Shown: positions 1 through 10,869, counted from the stretch's first letter. The stretch is DNA of 64,000 nucleotides from Ornithinimicrobium sediminis (GCF_021272345.1 NZ_JAJSDQ010000008.1:39489-103488), one strand, 5' to 3'. Notes: generated by a model from the letters alone, not told the origin. Program-made: numbers and translations.

Positions 1-1
1 C

Positions 2-1723
2 ACGTGGGAGTACGACTACCTGCTGGACCGGCAGTACGACGAGTTCCTCACCCCGCGGTTCGCCGAGCTGGGCAACGGGGTGAGCACGCAGTGGTCCTAC
101 GACGAGGACACGCGGCGGTTGGCGCGGGTGCAGTCCCTGTCCCCGAACCGCAACGTGCCGGACCCGGCATACCAGGAGATCCAGGACCTGAACTACACCT
201 ACGACGCGGTGGGCAACCCGCTGACCTACGTCAACGACCTGCCGGCCCCCCTGCCCAGCCTCTTCGGAGGTGCCACCCGGCAGTCCTACACCTACGACCC
301 CTACGACCGTCTGGTCGAGGCGTCGGGGGAGTGGGACCAGTCCAAGGACCGGATGCGCCGGTACACCGTCGAGCTGGGCTACGACGAGTTCGGCAACGTC
401 GTGGCCAAGGACCAGCGCGACGAGGTCTACAACGGTCGACGCGGTCTGGTCCAGCGTGACACGACCTACTCCTTCGACCGCCTGTACGAGGAGGAGGCAC
501 CGCACCAGGCGACCTCGGTCGGCAGGGACACCTACCACTACGACGCGAACGGCAACCTGCTCGGCCTCAAGGACTCGCGGGACCGCTGGATCCGGCAGCT
601 CACCTGGGACGCGACCGACCGGCTGCGCGTCGTCGACGACGCCTCGTCGACGACGACCTACCGGTACGACGACACCGGCCAGCGGACCATCGAGCGTGGG
701 CCCCAGGGAGAGACGGCCTTCGTCAACCCGTGGGTCACGGTGCGCAACGGCACCGAGATGTTCAAGCACGTCTGGGTGGGTGAGGAGCGCCTCGCCACCC
801 AGCGTGACGACGGCGGTGAGGAGGAGCTCAAACGCTACTTCCTGCACAAGGACCTGCAGGGCAGCACGAACATGGTCACCGACTACCGCGGTGACACGTT
901 CCAGCACCACGAGTACTTCCCGACCGGTGAGGTGTGGATCGACGAGAGCAGCACGGTCTTCCGCACGCCCTACCAGTTCGCCGGGTCCTACACCGACGAG
1001 GTGCGTGACCTGCTGAGCACCGGAGCACGCTGGTACGACCCGCAGCGGGAGCTGATGTACTCGGCCGACCCGATCCTCGTGGACGACCCCACAGCCGTCG
1101 TCGACCAGCCCAGCCTGAGCACGGCATACGCGTATGCCGGGTCGAACCCGGTGGCGAACGTCGACCCCACCGGCTACGTGTTCACCAGCGCCCAGGCACC
1201 GGCCGTCATCAAGGCGCACGAGGCCGACCGCGCGAGGCTCAAGGCCAACCCGAAGCTGGCCGGCATCGTCGCCGACAGCCTGCAGACCCGGCTGCCACGC
1301 TCCTTCGTGCGGCTCGGCCTGGACATCGAACGCGCCGACCGGCTGCAGAAGTTCGCCGACCGGTTCGACGCGAAGCCCTTCGTGGAGATCAACCTGAGCG
1401 AGGGCACGGTGAAGTTCAGCCTCGGCATCGGCAAGCGGCTGAAGGTGGGCGGAGACTCCAGCAGCGCGACGGGTGCGCAGACCTCAGACGTGGCGACGAC
1501 CCAGGGCAGCGGACCGAGCGCCACCAACGGTCAGCCGCCGCCGACGGGCGGCAGCAGCGCGCAGGCCCCGCAGTCGCCCGCGCAGACCTCGATGGGTGCG
1601 GGCTCCCAGGCCGATGCGGGGTCCTCCGCCCAGCCGCCGCCGCGGCCACCGAAGCCGCTCCCGAAGTCGCCGGCCCAGACTTCTGGTGCCGGGGACGCAG
1701 GGGTGGCGCGCGCTGGCCAGTGA
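2..1723 (+). CDS. RHS-repeat protein, C-terminal part (5' end outside window)
   Basis: The frame is open from base 2, so the gene starts upstream; 573 residues are visible. YD-repeat signatures recur (YTYDAVGNP, YTYDPYDRLVEA, YHYDANGNLLGL, YRYDDTGQR), followed by the RHS core with YDPQRELMYSADP and the terminal YAYAGSNPVANVDPTGY. RHS proteins form hollow beta-shells carrying a variable C-terminal cargo, often a toxin. Here the region after the core is about 185 residues: a short charged part and then a low-complexity Ala/Gln/Pro/Ser/Gly tail with PPPRPPKP. I recognise no toxin domain, and the next gene is a lipoprotein with no resemblance to an immunity protein. The family call is firm; the role is open. 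Confidence 0.85.
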   Translation, partial: TWEYDYLLDRQYDEFLTPRFAELGNGVSTQWSYDEDTRRLARVQSLSPNRNVPDPAYQEIQDLNYTYDAVGNPLTYVNDLPAPLPSLFGGATRQSYTYDPYDRLVEASGEWDQSKDRMRRYTVELGYDEFGNVVAKDQRDEVYNGRRGLVQRDTTYSFDRLYEEEAPHQATSVGRDTYHYDANGNLLGLKDSRDRWIRQLTWDATDRLRVVDDASSTTTYRYDDTGQRTIERGPQGETAFVNPWVTVRNGTEMFKHVWVGEERLATQRDDGGEEELKRYFLHKDLQGSTNMVTDYRGDTFQHHEYFPTGEVWIDESSTVFRTPYQFAGSYTDEVRDLLSTGARWYDPQRELMYSADPILVDDPTAVVDQPSLSTAYAYAGSNPVANVDPTGYVFTSAQAPAVIKAHEADRARLKANPKLAGIVADSLQTRLPRSFVRLGLDIERADRLQKFADRFDAKPFVEINLSEGTVKFSLGIGKRLKVGGDSSSATGAQTSDVATTQGSGPSATNGQPPPTGGSSAQAPQSPAQTSMGAGSQADAGSSAQPPPRPPKPLPKSPAQTSGAGDAGVARAGQ

Positions 1724-1790
1724 GCCGGGCACGGCCCCTTCGGACCGGCCGCACGAGTGCCCCGAGGGCGCCTGTGGTGGACTGGCAGGC

Positions 1791-2231
1791 ATGTCGCGGC
1801 GGACGAGGTGTCTCAGCGCAGTGGTGGCCGTGCTCCTGGTCTCGGGCTGCGGCTCAGACGAGGTGACCACCGCACCGTCCACGTCCGACAGCACAGCGGC
1901 GACGGGGGATGCGGCCGGCGAGGCGGCGGAGCAGCGTTACCCCGACATCGTCGAGGTCGAGGTCGAGCGCGGCGACGGGTCCGCCACGCTGCGGGTCACG
2001 GTGTCGTCCCCGTACGACTCGCCGGAGCGCTATGCCGACGGCTGGCGGGTGCTCGACCAGGACGGCCAGGTGCTGGGCGAGCACACGCTGCTGCACGACC
2101 ACGCCGGCGAACAGCCGTTCACGCGCACCCAGAGCGACCTGGTCGTGCCGGAGGGCACGGACCGGCTGACCGTCGAGGGCAGGGACTCGGTCCACGGCTA
2201 CGGGGGCGGCACGGTCTCGGTCGACTGGTGA
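1791..2231 (+). CDS. Predicted lipoprotein, about 146 aa
   Basis: The ATG at 1791 gives a classic lipoprotein signal: positively charged MSRRTR, a short hydrophobic stretch and the lipobox VSGC at about residue 20. A Ser/Thr/Ala-rich linker follows, then a compact domain of about 100 residues rich in predicted beta strands (the stretch around VEVEVERGDGSATLRVTV). It should be exported and lipid-anchored on the outer face of the membrane. A longer in-frame opening upstream overlaps the RHS gene and would bury the signal peptide, so it was not used. I do not recognise the folded domain. Confidence 0.75.
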   Translation: MSRRTRCLSAVVAVLLVSGCGSDEVTTAPSTSDSTAATGDAAGEAAEQRYPDIVEVEVERGDGSATLRVTVSSPYDSPERYADGWRVLDQDGQVLGEHTLLHDHAGEQPFTRTQSDLVVPEGTDRLTVEGRDSVHGYGGGTVSVDW

Positions 2232-2359
2232 GGACCGCGGCGCGCCGGTCCCACTTGTGACCTGTGTGACACCTGTGGCATTCTGTGGCGGAGCAGTAGT
2301 CCGTGCCGCCGTCCGGCGAGGTCGTTGGGGAAGACGTCCCTCGCATCAAGGAGGCCCGG

Positions 2360-2875
2360 ATGTCCGCTGTCATGCCACGTGTCATGACTCGCGGGGTGGT
2401 GTTCATTCACTCCACCCCGACTGCGCTGTGCCCGCATATCGCGTGGGCCCTGGAAGGCGTCCTGGACACCCGGGTCGCCCTCGACTGGACCCCGCAGACG
2501 GCCCAGCCGGGCACCATGCGTGCCGAGTTCTCCTGGACCGGTGAGCAGGGGACCGGTGCACAGCTCGCCAGCGCGATGCGCGGCTGGGACGGCCTGCGGT
2601 ACGAGGTCGTCGAGGAAGCCAGCCGCGGGTCGGACGGCGCCCGCTGGACGCACACCCCCGCCCTGGGCATCCACCACGCGCGCCTGTCCGCGAACGGGGA
2701 CGTCGTCGTCAACGAGGACCGCCTGCGAGCCATGGTCGCCGAGGCGGGAGGGGCGATGGGGGTCCTGGCCGCGGAGGTCGACCTCGCACTGGGCTCGGCC
2801 TGGGACGCGGAGCTGGAGCACTTCCGGCACAGCGGCGAGGGTGCCCCCGTCAAGTGGCTGCACAAGGTGGGGTGA
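2360..2875 (+). CDS. DUF3145 family protein
   Basis: This is a 171-residue protein of the actinobacterial DUF3145 family, recognisable by GVVFIHSTPTALCPHIAWAL near the N-terminus, WTHTPALG in the middle and the ending HSGEGAPVKWLHKVG. The function of the family is not established. The ATG at 2360 was chosen over an in-frame GTG at 2303 because an AAGGAGG ribosome-binding site lies at 2348-2354. It converges on the glycosyltransferase gene, with 13 bp between the stops. No signal peptide or membrane segment is seen, so it should be cytosolic. Confidence 0.85.
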   Translation: MSAVMPRVMTRGVVFIHSTPTALCPHIAWALEGVLDTRVALDWTPQTAQPGTMRAEFSWTGEQGTGAQLASAMRGWDGLRYEVVEEASRGSDGARWTHTPALGIHHARLSANGDVVVNEDRLRAMVAEAGGAMGVLAAEVDLALGSAWDAELEHFRHSGEGAPVKWLHKVG

Positions 2876-2888
2876 CCCCGTCACGGCC

Positions 2889-4001
2889 TCACCGAGCTGC
2901 GCTACGCCGCACCCGCTCGTGGATCGACAGCATCCGCTCCGCCGACGCCTCCCAGGTGAACCGTTCGGCCTGACGGCGGGCCGTCGTGCGTGCCCCGGGC
3001 CTGCGCAGGAGCTGCACGACGCCGTCGGCGAAGGCCCCGGGGTGCGACCGGGCGACCAGCCCTCCGTCACCCACGACCTCCCCGAGGGCACCCTCGACAG
3101 GACAGACGGTCGGGACGCCGCAGGCGAGCGCCTCCAGGGCGGCCAGCCCGAAGGTCTCCACCGGTCCGGGTGCAATCGCGACGTCGGCGGCTGCCATCTC
3201 CGAGGCGAGCTGCCGTCGGTCGGTGATGTAGGGCCGGAAGGTCACCGGGAGGTCTTCGGCGAGGTCCATGAGCGCGTCACGCATGGGTCCTGTCCCCAGC
3301 ACGGTCAGCTCGGCGGCGACGCCTCGGTCGAGCAGGGTCTGCAGGGTCCTGATGCTCAGCCCCGGGTTCTTCTCCGGCGAGAGGCGACCGCAGTGGATGA
3401 CCCGTGCTGGGCGACCAGAGCCGGGTGCCGGGTGCGTCGGCGGCCGGTCACCGGGGACGAACGTGGCGAGGTCCACCCCCAGCGGCACCACCTCGGCGGG
3501 CACGCCGAGGCGCGTGAACTCCTGCGCGGCGAAGGCGCTGGGGCAGACGATGGCGTCGTAGGAGGCGGCACTGCGCCGGTTGACGGCGTCGGCGAGGGCG
3601 TGGGCGGGCCGGTCCGGCACGGGGGTCCGACGCTCGAGGATGCCGGTGAGGTGCTCATGGCTGATCATGATCGACCCGACGCCGTGGCGGCGTGCCCACC
3701 TACCGGTCCACCGAAGGGTGGAGCGGTCGGACACCTCGACCGTGTCGGGCCGCAGCTGCTCGAGCACGTCGGTGACCGCGGAGCGCCGCAGGATCAAGGA
3801 GTAGCCCGTGCTGCCCACCGGCACGGCGGGCAGGTGGTGGACCGTGCCCTGCTCCTGGTGCACCACGGCGGGGCCGGGGCCAGGGATCACCAGAAAGACC
3901 TCGTGGCCGCGGGCGCGGTAGACCTGTCCCCACTCACGCAACGCGGTCTTGATCCCCCCCGAGGTGGGGCTGACGAAGTTGGCGATCCGCACGATGCGCA
4001 T
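2889..4001 (-). CDS. GT4-family glycosyltransferase
   Basis: A 370-residue GT-B fold retaining glycosyltransferase. The N-terminal domain has the glycine loop SPTSGGIKTALREWG. The C-terminal nucleotide-sugar domain has HCGRLSPEKNPG and the E-x7-E motif in ETFGLAALEALACGVP. These enzymes transfer a sugar from a nucleotide-activated donor to lipid, glycan or small-molecule acceptors at the inner face of the membrane. It is a stand-alone gene here, so donor and acceptor cannot be inferred; mannosyl or glucosyl transfer to an envelope lipid is plausible but unproven. The ATG at 4001 opens directly into the first Rossmann strand (MRIVRIANF). Confidence 0.88.
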   Translation of the reverse strand: MRIVRIANFVSPTSGGIKTALREWGQVYRARGHEVFLVIPGPGPAVVHQEQGTVHHLPAVPVGSTGYSLILRRSAVTDVLEQLRPDTVEVSDRSTLRWTGRWARRHGVGSIMISHEHLTGILERRTPVPDRPAHALADAVNRRSAASYDAIVCPSAFAAQEFTRLGVPAEVVPLGVDLATFVPGDRPPTHPAPGSGRPARVIHCGRLSPEKNPGLSIRTLQTLLDRGVAAELTVLGTGPMRDALMDLAEDLPVTFRPYITDRRQLASEMAAADVAIAPGPVETFGLAALEALACGVPTVCPVEGALGEVVGDGGLVARSHPGAFADGVVQLLRRPGARTTARRQAERFTWEASAERMLSIHERVRRSAAR

Positions 4002-4038
4002 GACCGCTCAACCTAGCGGACCGCCGCCCGCGCATCCC

Positions 4039-4120
4039 AGGGCAACGCGGGTCGGGTGGGTGCAGACTCCCTGGCAACGCGGGTGGGTGGGGTGCAGACT
4101 CCCTGGCAACGCGGATAGGC
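4039..4120. repeat. Short tandem repeat between glycosyltransferase and carboxylase genes
   Basis: A unit of about 32-33 bp occurs roughly two and a half times; its core TGCAGACTCCCTGGCAACGC begins at 4061 and again at 4093, and a partial third copy starts near 4105. It lies downstream of accD and upstream of the glycosyltransferase start on the minus strand. It may be a simple replication-slippage repeat or part of a termination region. Confidence 0.7.
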
Positions 4121-4138
4121 CGGGGGCTCCTGGCGATG

Positions 4139-5586
4139 TCAGAGCGGGATGTTGCCGTGCCGGCCGCGGCGCTGGGGGGCGTCCAGGATGGCCTGCGCCA
4201 GCGCGGTCCGCGTCTTCTTCGGCTCCACGACCTCGTCGATGACCCCGATCTCGACAGCGCGCTGGAGGCCGCCGGTGAGCTTGGCGTGCGACTCGGCCAG
4301 CTCGGCCTCGACCGCGGGACGCTCCTCCTCCGGCACCTCGGCCAGCCTGCGCCGGTGCAGGATGCGCACCGCGGCGACATGGCCCATCACGGCGATCTCC
4401 GCGGTGGGCCAGGCGAAGACACGCGAGGCACCCAGCGAACGGGCGTTCATGGCGATGTAGGCGCCTCCGTAGGTCTTGCGGGTCACCAGGGTCACCCGCG
4501 GCACGACGGCCTCGGCGAAGGCATGCAGCAGCTTGGCGCCGCGACGCACGACACCGTCCCACTCCTGCCCCACGCCAGGCAGGTAGCCGGGCACGTCGAC
4601 GAGCACGACGAGCGGCACCCCGAAGGCGTCACACATGCGCACGAAGCGTGCGGCCTTCTCGGCGGAGATGGAGTCCAGGCACCCGCCGAGGCGCATCGGG
4701 TTGTTGGCGACGACCCCTACGGTGCGGCCCCCGAAACGGCCCAGGGCGGTCACGATGTTGGGAGCCCACTTGGGGAAGAGCTCGACCGTCTCGCTGCCCT
4801 TGTCCAGCAGGTTGGTGATGAGCGGGTGCACGTCGTAGGCGCGTTTGGCGGACTCGGGGAAGGTGGAGGCCAGGTCGCGGTCCTTGACCTTGCCGATCGC
4901 GAGCTCACCCTGGTCGGCCAGCAGGGAGCACAGCCGGCGACCCTGCTCGTACGCGTCGTCGGTGGTCTCGGTGACCACGTGGACCACACCCGAACGGCGC
5001 CCGTGCGGCTCCGGGCCGCCCAGGCGCAGCGCGTCGACCGACTCGCCGGTGACCGAGCGCACCACGTCGGGGCCGGTGACGAAGATCCGGCCGTCGGGTC
5101 CGAGCACCACGACGTCGGTGAGCGCCGGTCCGTAGGCGGCACCGCCGGCCGCAGCACCCAGCACGACCGAGATCTGGGGGATCACACCGGAGGCCCGCGT
5201 CATGATCGCGAAGACCTCCCCGACGGCGTGCAGAGACACGACGCCCTCGGCCAGGCGAGCCCCACCGGAGTGCCACAGGCCGACGACCGGCACCTGCTCC
5301 TCCAGCGCCCGCTCGTAGGCCGTCATGATGACCTTGCAGCCGTCGACACCCATGGCGCCGCCCTGGATGGTGGCGTCGGAGCAGAAGGTCACCACCCGAG
5401 CACCCTTGACCGTGCCGACCGCGGCCAGGAAGCCGGAGTCGTCGACCGGGGTGATGTGCTCGACGGACCCCTCGTCGTAGAAGGTCGCCAGCCGCTTGAC
5501 CGGATGGCGCGGGTCCTGGTCGCGAGGCAGCTTGGCCTTGGCCGAGGCGGAGGCCTCCGAGGACGCGGTGCTGGGGACGCGGACGG

Positions 5587-5590
<4 letters not shown>
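4139..5590 (-). CDS. accD: Acyl-CoA carboxylase beta (carboxyltransferase) subunit, AccD/PccB type
   Basis: A 483-residue biotin-dependent carboxyltransferase. It transfers CO2 from carboxybiotin to acetyl- or propionyl-CoA to give the malonyl- or methylmalonyl-CoA used by the neighbouring fatty-acid synthase. The two crotonase-like halves are visible, with oxyanion-hole glycines in HSGGARLAEGV, the GAAAGGAAYGPAL stretch, and KTYGGAYIAMNARSLGA in the second half. Its ATG overlaps the fabF stop as ATGA, which implies coupled translation. It is the last gene of the fasR-fabD-fabH-acpP-fabF-accD run, like mycobacterial accD6. The alpha (biotin carboxylase) subunit is not in the window. Acetyl versus propionyl preference cannot be read with confidence. 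Confidence 0.92.
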
Positions 5591-6840
<1,250 letters not shown>

Positions 6841-6949
6841 GTCTGCTGCTCCTCGAAAAACGGTGGTGGTCGATGGTTCCGTGGGAGGGGGCGGCACGGT
6901 CCGGTATGCGGCGTCGCAGGGATGCGCACGGCATACCGGACCGTGCTGG

Positions 6950-7198
6950 TCAGCCCTGGTTGTTGTTGATGTAGTTGACGGCGTCCCGGACGTGGGTGAG
7001 GTTCTTGACCTCGTCGTCGGGGATGCGCACGCCGAACTTGTCCTCGGCGTTGACCACGATGGTCATCATGGACAGCGAGTCGATGTCGAGGTCCTCGGTG
7101 AACGACTTGTCCATCTGGACGGCGTCGGTCTCGATACCGGTCTCCTCGTTGACGATCTCGGCCAGACCCTCGAGGATCTCCTGCTCGTTGAGTGCCAT
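6950..7198 (-). CDS. acpP: Acyl carrier protein
   Basis: An 82-residue acidic four-helix carrier protein. The phosphopantetheine attachment serine is S41 in DIDSLSMM. It carries growing acyl chains between FabD, FabH and FabF, which flank it. The length and the C-terminal VRDAVNYI helix are typical of bacterial type II ACPs. Confidence 0.96.
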   Translation of the reverse strand: MALNEQEILEGLAEIVNEETGIETDAVQMDKSFTEDLDIDSLSMMTIVVNAEDKFGVRIPDDEVKNLTHVRDAVNYINNNQG

Positions 7199-7270
7199 GT
7201 GGCGGTGCTCCTTCGTGTGTGTGGGCAGTGCGGTTGGGCTGACCCGGGATAACCCGCCGGGTCCCGGGAG

Positions 7271-8320
7271 CTAGGGCAGGACGACGACCTGCGCGGCGTA
7301 GACCAGCCCGGCACCGAAGCCGATCTGCAGGGCGAGCCCTCCGTGGGGGATGTCGCCGGCCTCGAGCATGCGCGACATGGCCAACGGCACCGAGGCCGCC
7401 GAGGTGTTGCCGGTCGTGGCGACGTCCCTGGCGACGGCGACCCCCTCAGGGAGCTTGAGCGCCTTGACCATGGCGTCCGTGATGCGCATGTTGGCCTGGT
7501 GGGGGACGAAGGCGTCCAGGTCCTCGGGCGCGATGCCGGCGGCCGTGATGGTGCGCGCGGCAACGGGGGCCATGGAGAAGACCGCCCAGCGGAAGACGGA
7601 CTGGCCCTGCATCTCGATGGCGGGCCAGGTGGGGGTCTCCTGCCCGGGCTGGGGATGGTCCATCGCGGGTCGCAGGTCGGTCCAGGCCTGCCGCTGCACG
7701 ATCTTGTCCCAGTTGTGGCCGTCCGAGCCGGCGACCGTGGGACCGATGCCCGGGAAGTCCGAGGGGCCCACGACCGCCGCGCCTGCCCCGTCGCCGAAGA
7801 TGAACGCGGTGCCGCGGTCGGTGGGGCTGGTGAAGTCGCTGAGCTTCTCGACGCCGACGACCAGCACGAACTGCGCGCTCCCGGCGCGGATCATGTCGTT
7901 GGCCATGGAGATGCCGTAGCAGTAGCCCGCGCACGCTGCCGAGATGTCGTAGGCCGCCGGGTCGTCGGCACCGAGCCGGATCGCCAGCAGCGGGGCGGCC
8001 GCCGGCGTCTGGTAGGGAAAGCTGACGGTGGCGAGGAGGATGACGTCGATCTGGTCGGCGCTCACGCCGGCCATCTCCAGGGCCTTGACCGACGCGTGCT
8101 CGGCCATGTCCACGACCGTCTCGTCGGGGGCGGCGAACCGGCGCTCGATGATGCCGGAGCGCTGCTGGATCCACTCGTCGGAGGAGTCGATGTGCCGGCA
8201 GATCTCCTCGTTGGTGACGACCCGCTCCGGCCGGTACCCGCCGATGCCGTGGATGCGGGCGTGCCGGGGCCCGTCCGGGACCGTGAGCGCGGTGCGTCCG
8301 GTGATGGGCTGCAGGGTCAT
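7271..8320 (-). CDS. fabH: Beta-ketoacyl-ACP synthase III
   Basis: A 349-residue initiating condensing enzyme. The triad is C130 in ISAACAGYCYG, H274 in VPHQANMRI and N305 in TTGNTSAAS. It condenses an acyl-CoA primer with malonyl-ACP; in actinobacteria the primers are often branched. The ATG at 8320 overlaps the fabD stop (ATGA), so this start is favoured over longer in-frame openings. It lies between fabD and acpP in the fatty-acid operon. Confidence 0.95.
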   Translation of the reverse strand: MTLQPITGRTALTVPDGPRHARIHGIGGYRPERVVTNEEICRHIDSSDEWIQQRSGIIERRFAAPDETVVDMAEHASVKALEMAGVSADQIDVILLATVSFPYQTPAAAPLLAIRLGADDPAAYDISAACAGYCYGISMANDMIRAGSAQFVLVVGVEKLSDFTSPTDRGTAFIFGDGAGAAVVGPSDFPGIGPTVAGSDGHNWDKIVQRQAWTDLRPAMDHPQPGQETPTWPAIEMQGQSVFRWAVFSMAPVAARTITAAGIAPEDLDAFVPHQANMRITDAMVKALKLPEGVAVARDVATTGNTSAASVPLAMSRMLEAGDIPHGGLALQIGFGAGLVYAAQVVVLP

Positions 8321-9498
8321 GTGACGTCCTCCGTCGGGTGCAGGCGGAGCAGGGGCTGACCGGGCGCGACGGGGTCGCCGTCCTCGGCCAGCCACTCGAT
8401 GACGTGACCGCCGTGCACGGCCACGACCTCGTGCGTGTCACGACGGGTGGCCACGCTCGCGACGACCTGTCCGGGGGTGACGTCGGTCTCGGTGTCGACC
8501 AGCGTGGTGAGGGCCCCCTTGACGGGAGACACCACCAGGCGCCAGGAGGGGGTGACCGAGGACTCCTCGAGGGAGCCGTGCTCGCGGATCATCCGGTGAG
8601 CCGCGTCCAGGTCGTCGGGGGCCTTCAGGGCAAGGACCTCGACGCCGGGCAGGGCACGCTTGGCGAGCCCGGCGAGCGTGCCGGCAGGCGGGATCTCGAT
8701 GAGACCGGTCACGCCGAGGTCGGCGAACGTCTGCATGCACAGGTCCCAGCGCACCGGGTTGCTGACCTGGCTGACCAGGCGCTGCAGCACCTCGCGGCCC
8801 TCCTGGACGATGGCGCCGTCGCGGTTGGACACCAGCGTCGTGCGGGGGTCGTGCACCGAGATCGCCCGGGCATAGCCGCCGAGCCGGTCCACGGCGGGGG
8901 CCATGTGCTCCGTGTGGAACGCCCCTGCGACCTGCAGGGGGACGACCCTGGCCTTGGCCGGCGGGTCCTCCCGCAGCGCCTGCAGCTGCTCGGTGGTGCC
9001 CGCAGCGACCACCTGGCCGGCACTGTTGACGTTGGCCGGGGTCAGCCCCTGCCTCTGCAGGGCTGCCAGCACCTCGTCGGGGTCGCCGCCGAGGACGGCC
9101 GACATGCCGGTCGGGCGCACGGCGCTGGCTGCAGCCATCCCCTTGCCCCGCTCCCGCACGAACACCATGGCCTGCTCGGCGCTCAGGACACCGGCGGCGG
9201 AGGCGGCCGTGATCTCCCCGACGGAGTGACCCGCACCGGCGCCGACGGCGCGGAAGCCGTCGGCAGGGTGGTCGAAGAGGGCCAGCAGCGAGATCAAACC
9301 CGAGCCGACGATGAGCGGCTGGGCCACCGCGGTGTCGCGGATGGTGTCGGCGTCCGAGGTGGTGCCGTGGGCGACCAGGTCCAGGGAGGCGACGGCGGCC
9401 AGCCACTCCATCCGGGCACGGAAGCCGGGCAGCTCCAGCCAGGGGGAGAGGAAGCCGGGGGTCTGGGAGCCCTGTCCGGGGGCGACGATGACGAGCAC
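8317..9498 (-). CDS. fabD: Malonyl-CoA:ACP transacylase with C-terminal lipoyl/biotinyl-like domain
   Basis: Residues 1-305 are a FabD acyltransferase: GQGSQ near the N-terminus, nucleophile S92 in GHSVGE and the histidine in AFHTEH (H194). It loads malonyl groups onto ACP. The protein is 393 residues, about 80 longer than a standard FabD. The extra part (about 318-387) has the sequence logic of a biotinyl/lipoyl hammerhead: SPVKGALTTL, VTPGQVVASVAT, then VIEWLAEDGDPVAPGQPLL. Where lipoyl or biotinyl domains carry the modified lysine in a hairpin, this one reads TRRDTHE, with no lysine, so it is probably an unmodified structural module. It is the first catalytic gene of the operon, 79 bp after the regulator. 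Confidence 0.92.
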   Translation of the reverse strand: MLVIVAPGQGSQTPGFLSPWLELPGFRARMEWLAAVASLDLVAHGTTSDADTIRDTAVAQPLIVGSGLISLLALFDHPADGFRAVGAGAGHSVGEITAASAAGVLSAEQAMVFVRERGKGMAAASAVRPTGMSAVLGGDPDEVLAALQRQGLTPANVNSAGQVVAAGTTEQLQALREDPPAKARVVPLQVAGAFHTEHMAPAVDRLGGYARAISVHDPRTTLVSNRDGAIVQEGREVLQRLVSQVSNPVRWDLCMQTFADLGVTGLIEIPPAGTLAGLAKRALPGVEVLALKAPDDLDAAHRMIREHGSLEESSVTPSWRLVVSPVKGALTTLVDTETDVTPGQVVASVATRRDTHEVVAVHGGHVIEWLAEDGDPVAPGQPLLRLHPTEDVT

Positions 9499-9577
9499 AC
9501 CCCCACTCTGCCGCCCCCTACCGGACTTCGCCTGTCAAGGATGCCGACCACATACGGCGGACGATCTTGTGGGGTTC

Positions 9578-10792
9578 CTACAAAGAGCTGCGGTCAGGGC
9601 CGCCACGTCCGATGGCATCACGCCACCCTCGCTGCGGTGGTTCCGTCAACCGGCCCAGCGCCAGAGCCACCTGGACGACCCAGGCGTCGCGGCTGGAGGT
9701 GAGGTCGAGATGGACCAGGTCCTCGACGCGCCGCAGCCGGTAGCGCACGGTGTTGGGGTGCACGAACAGCACCCGCCCGGTGGCCTCCAGCGCCCCCCCG
9801 CAGTCGAGGTAGGCGGTGGCCGTCTCGAGCAGGGCCGAACCGTTGTCGCGCAGCGGGCGGTAGACCCGGTCGACCAGGGTGCGCCGGGCGGGGGCCTCCC
9901 CGATGAGCGAGCGTTCGGCGAGCAGGTCGTCGGCAGCGACGGGGCGAGGGGCCTGAGGCCAGGCCCGCACGGCGTCGAGCCCGGACAGCGCCGCGCGGGC
10001 CGAGCGACCCGCGGCATACAGGTGGGGGACCCGCGGCCCCACCACGACGGGGCCGGTGCCGAAGTGCGGCACCAGGCGGGCGGCGTCCTCGAGGGGCTCG
10101 TCGGTGTGGCCGAGCACACAGATGAGGCGGTTGCCCTGCACCGCGGTGAGCGCGTCCCGCCCGACCCGGCGTGCCGCCTGGCGCAGGGACAGCACAACGG
10201 CGGCCGCGTCGTGGGTTCCTGCAGGCAGGGGAGCCGTGCCGGCCAGCACCGCGACCCGCGTCACCTCCGACCAGCCGAGCTCGGCGGCCCGGCTGCGCAG
10301 GGTGTCGTCGGCCTCACCGCGCACGACCGCGTGCACCACCAGGGACTCCAGCCGCGCGTCCCAGGCGCCGCGTGACTCAGCCGCGGAGGCGTAGATCTCG
10401 GCCGTGGCGAAGGCCACCTCCCGCGAGTAGCGCAGCACCCCCTCGCGCAGGGCGCCCTCGTCGCCCTCCCCGGCGAGCAGGTGCACATGCTCCTCGACGG
10501 TGTCGACGGTCGTGCGCACCAGGTCGAGCGTCTGGCGCAGCGTGATCTTCTGTGCCAGCTCGCGGGGTGCAGTGCCGAAGATGTCGGCGGTGACGGCAGG
10601 GGTGCCACCTCCGCTGCGGTACCACGCCAGGAAGGCCGCGACCCCGGCCTGGGCGACGAGCGAGACCCAGGAACGGTCCTCCGCAGGCAGCTCGCGGTAC
10701 CACGTCAGGTCACGTTCCATGCGCTGTGCCGCCGCTGTGGCGACCACGCCCGCGTGCCGGGCGGGGAGGTCGCGCGGTTGGTCGGTGGCCAC
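9578..10792 (-). CDS. fasR: PucR-type HTH regulator, probable FasR-like activator of fatty-acid synthesis genes
   Basis: A 404-residue protein with a CdaR/GGDEF-like middle region and the C-terminal PucR helix-turn-helix around NTVRYRLRRVEDL (residues about 345-385). It lies directly upstream of fabD on the same strand, the position of Streptomyces FasR and mycobacterial Rv2242. Those regulators activate the adjacent fab operon, and by synteny that is the likely role here. No operator can be pointed to with confidence in the 79-bp gap. The symbol is by position and family only. Confidence 0.82.
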   Translation of the reverse strand: MATDQPRDLPARHAGVVATAAAQRMERDLTWYRELPAEDRSWVSLVAQAGVAAFLAWYRSGGGTPAVTADIFGTAPRELAQKITLRQTLDLVRTTVDTVEEHVHLLAGEGDEGALREGVLRYSREVAFATAEIYASAAESRGAWDARLESLVVHAVVRGEADDTLRSRAAELGWSEVTRVAVLAGTAPLPAGTHDAAAVVLSLRQAARRVGRDALTAVQGNRLICVLGHTDEPLEDAARLVPHFGTGPVVVGPRVPHLYAAGRSARAALSGLDAVRAWPQAPRPVAADDLLAERSLIGEAPARRTLVDRVYRPLRDNGSALLETATAYLDCGGALEATGRVLFVHPNTVRYRLRRVEDLVHLDLTSSRDAWVVQVALALGRLTEPPQRGWRDAIGRGGPDRSSL

Positions 10793-10869
10793 CGCCTCAC
10801 CCTAGTCCGAGACGAGGGCAGCAGACAGGCCGGTTTGTGCCCGGGACACAACAGCGGTGAGATGGCACC

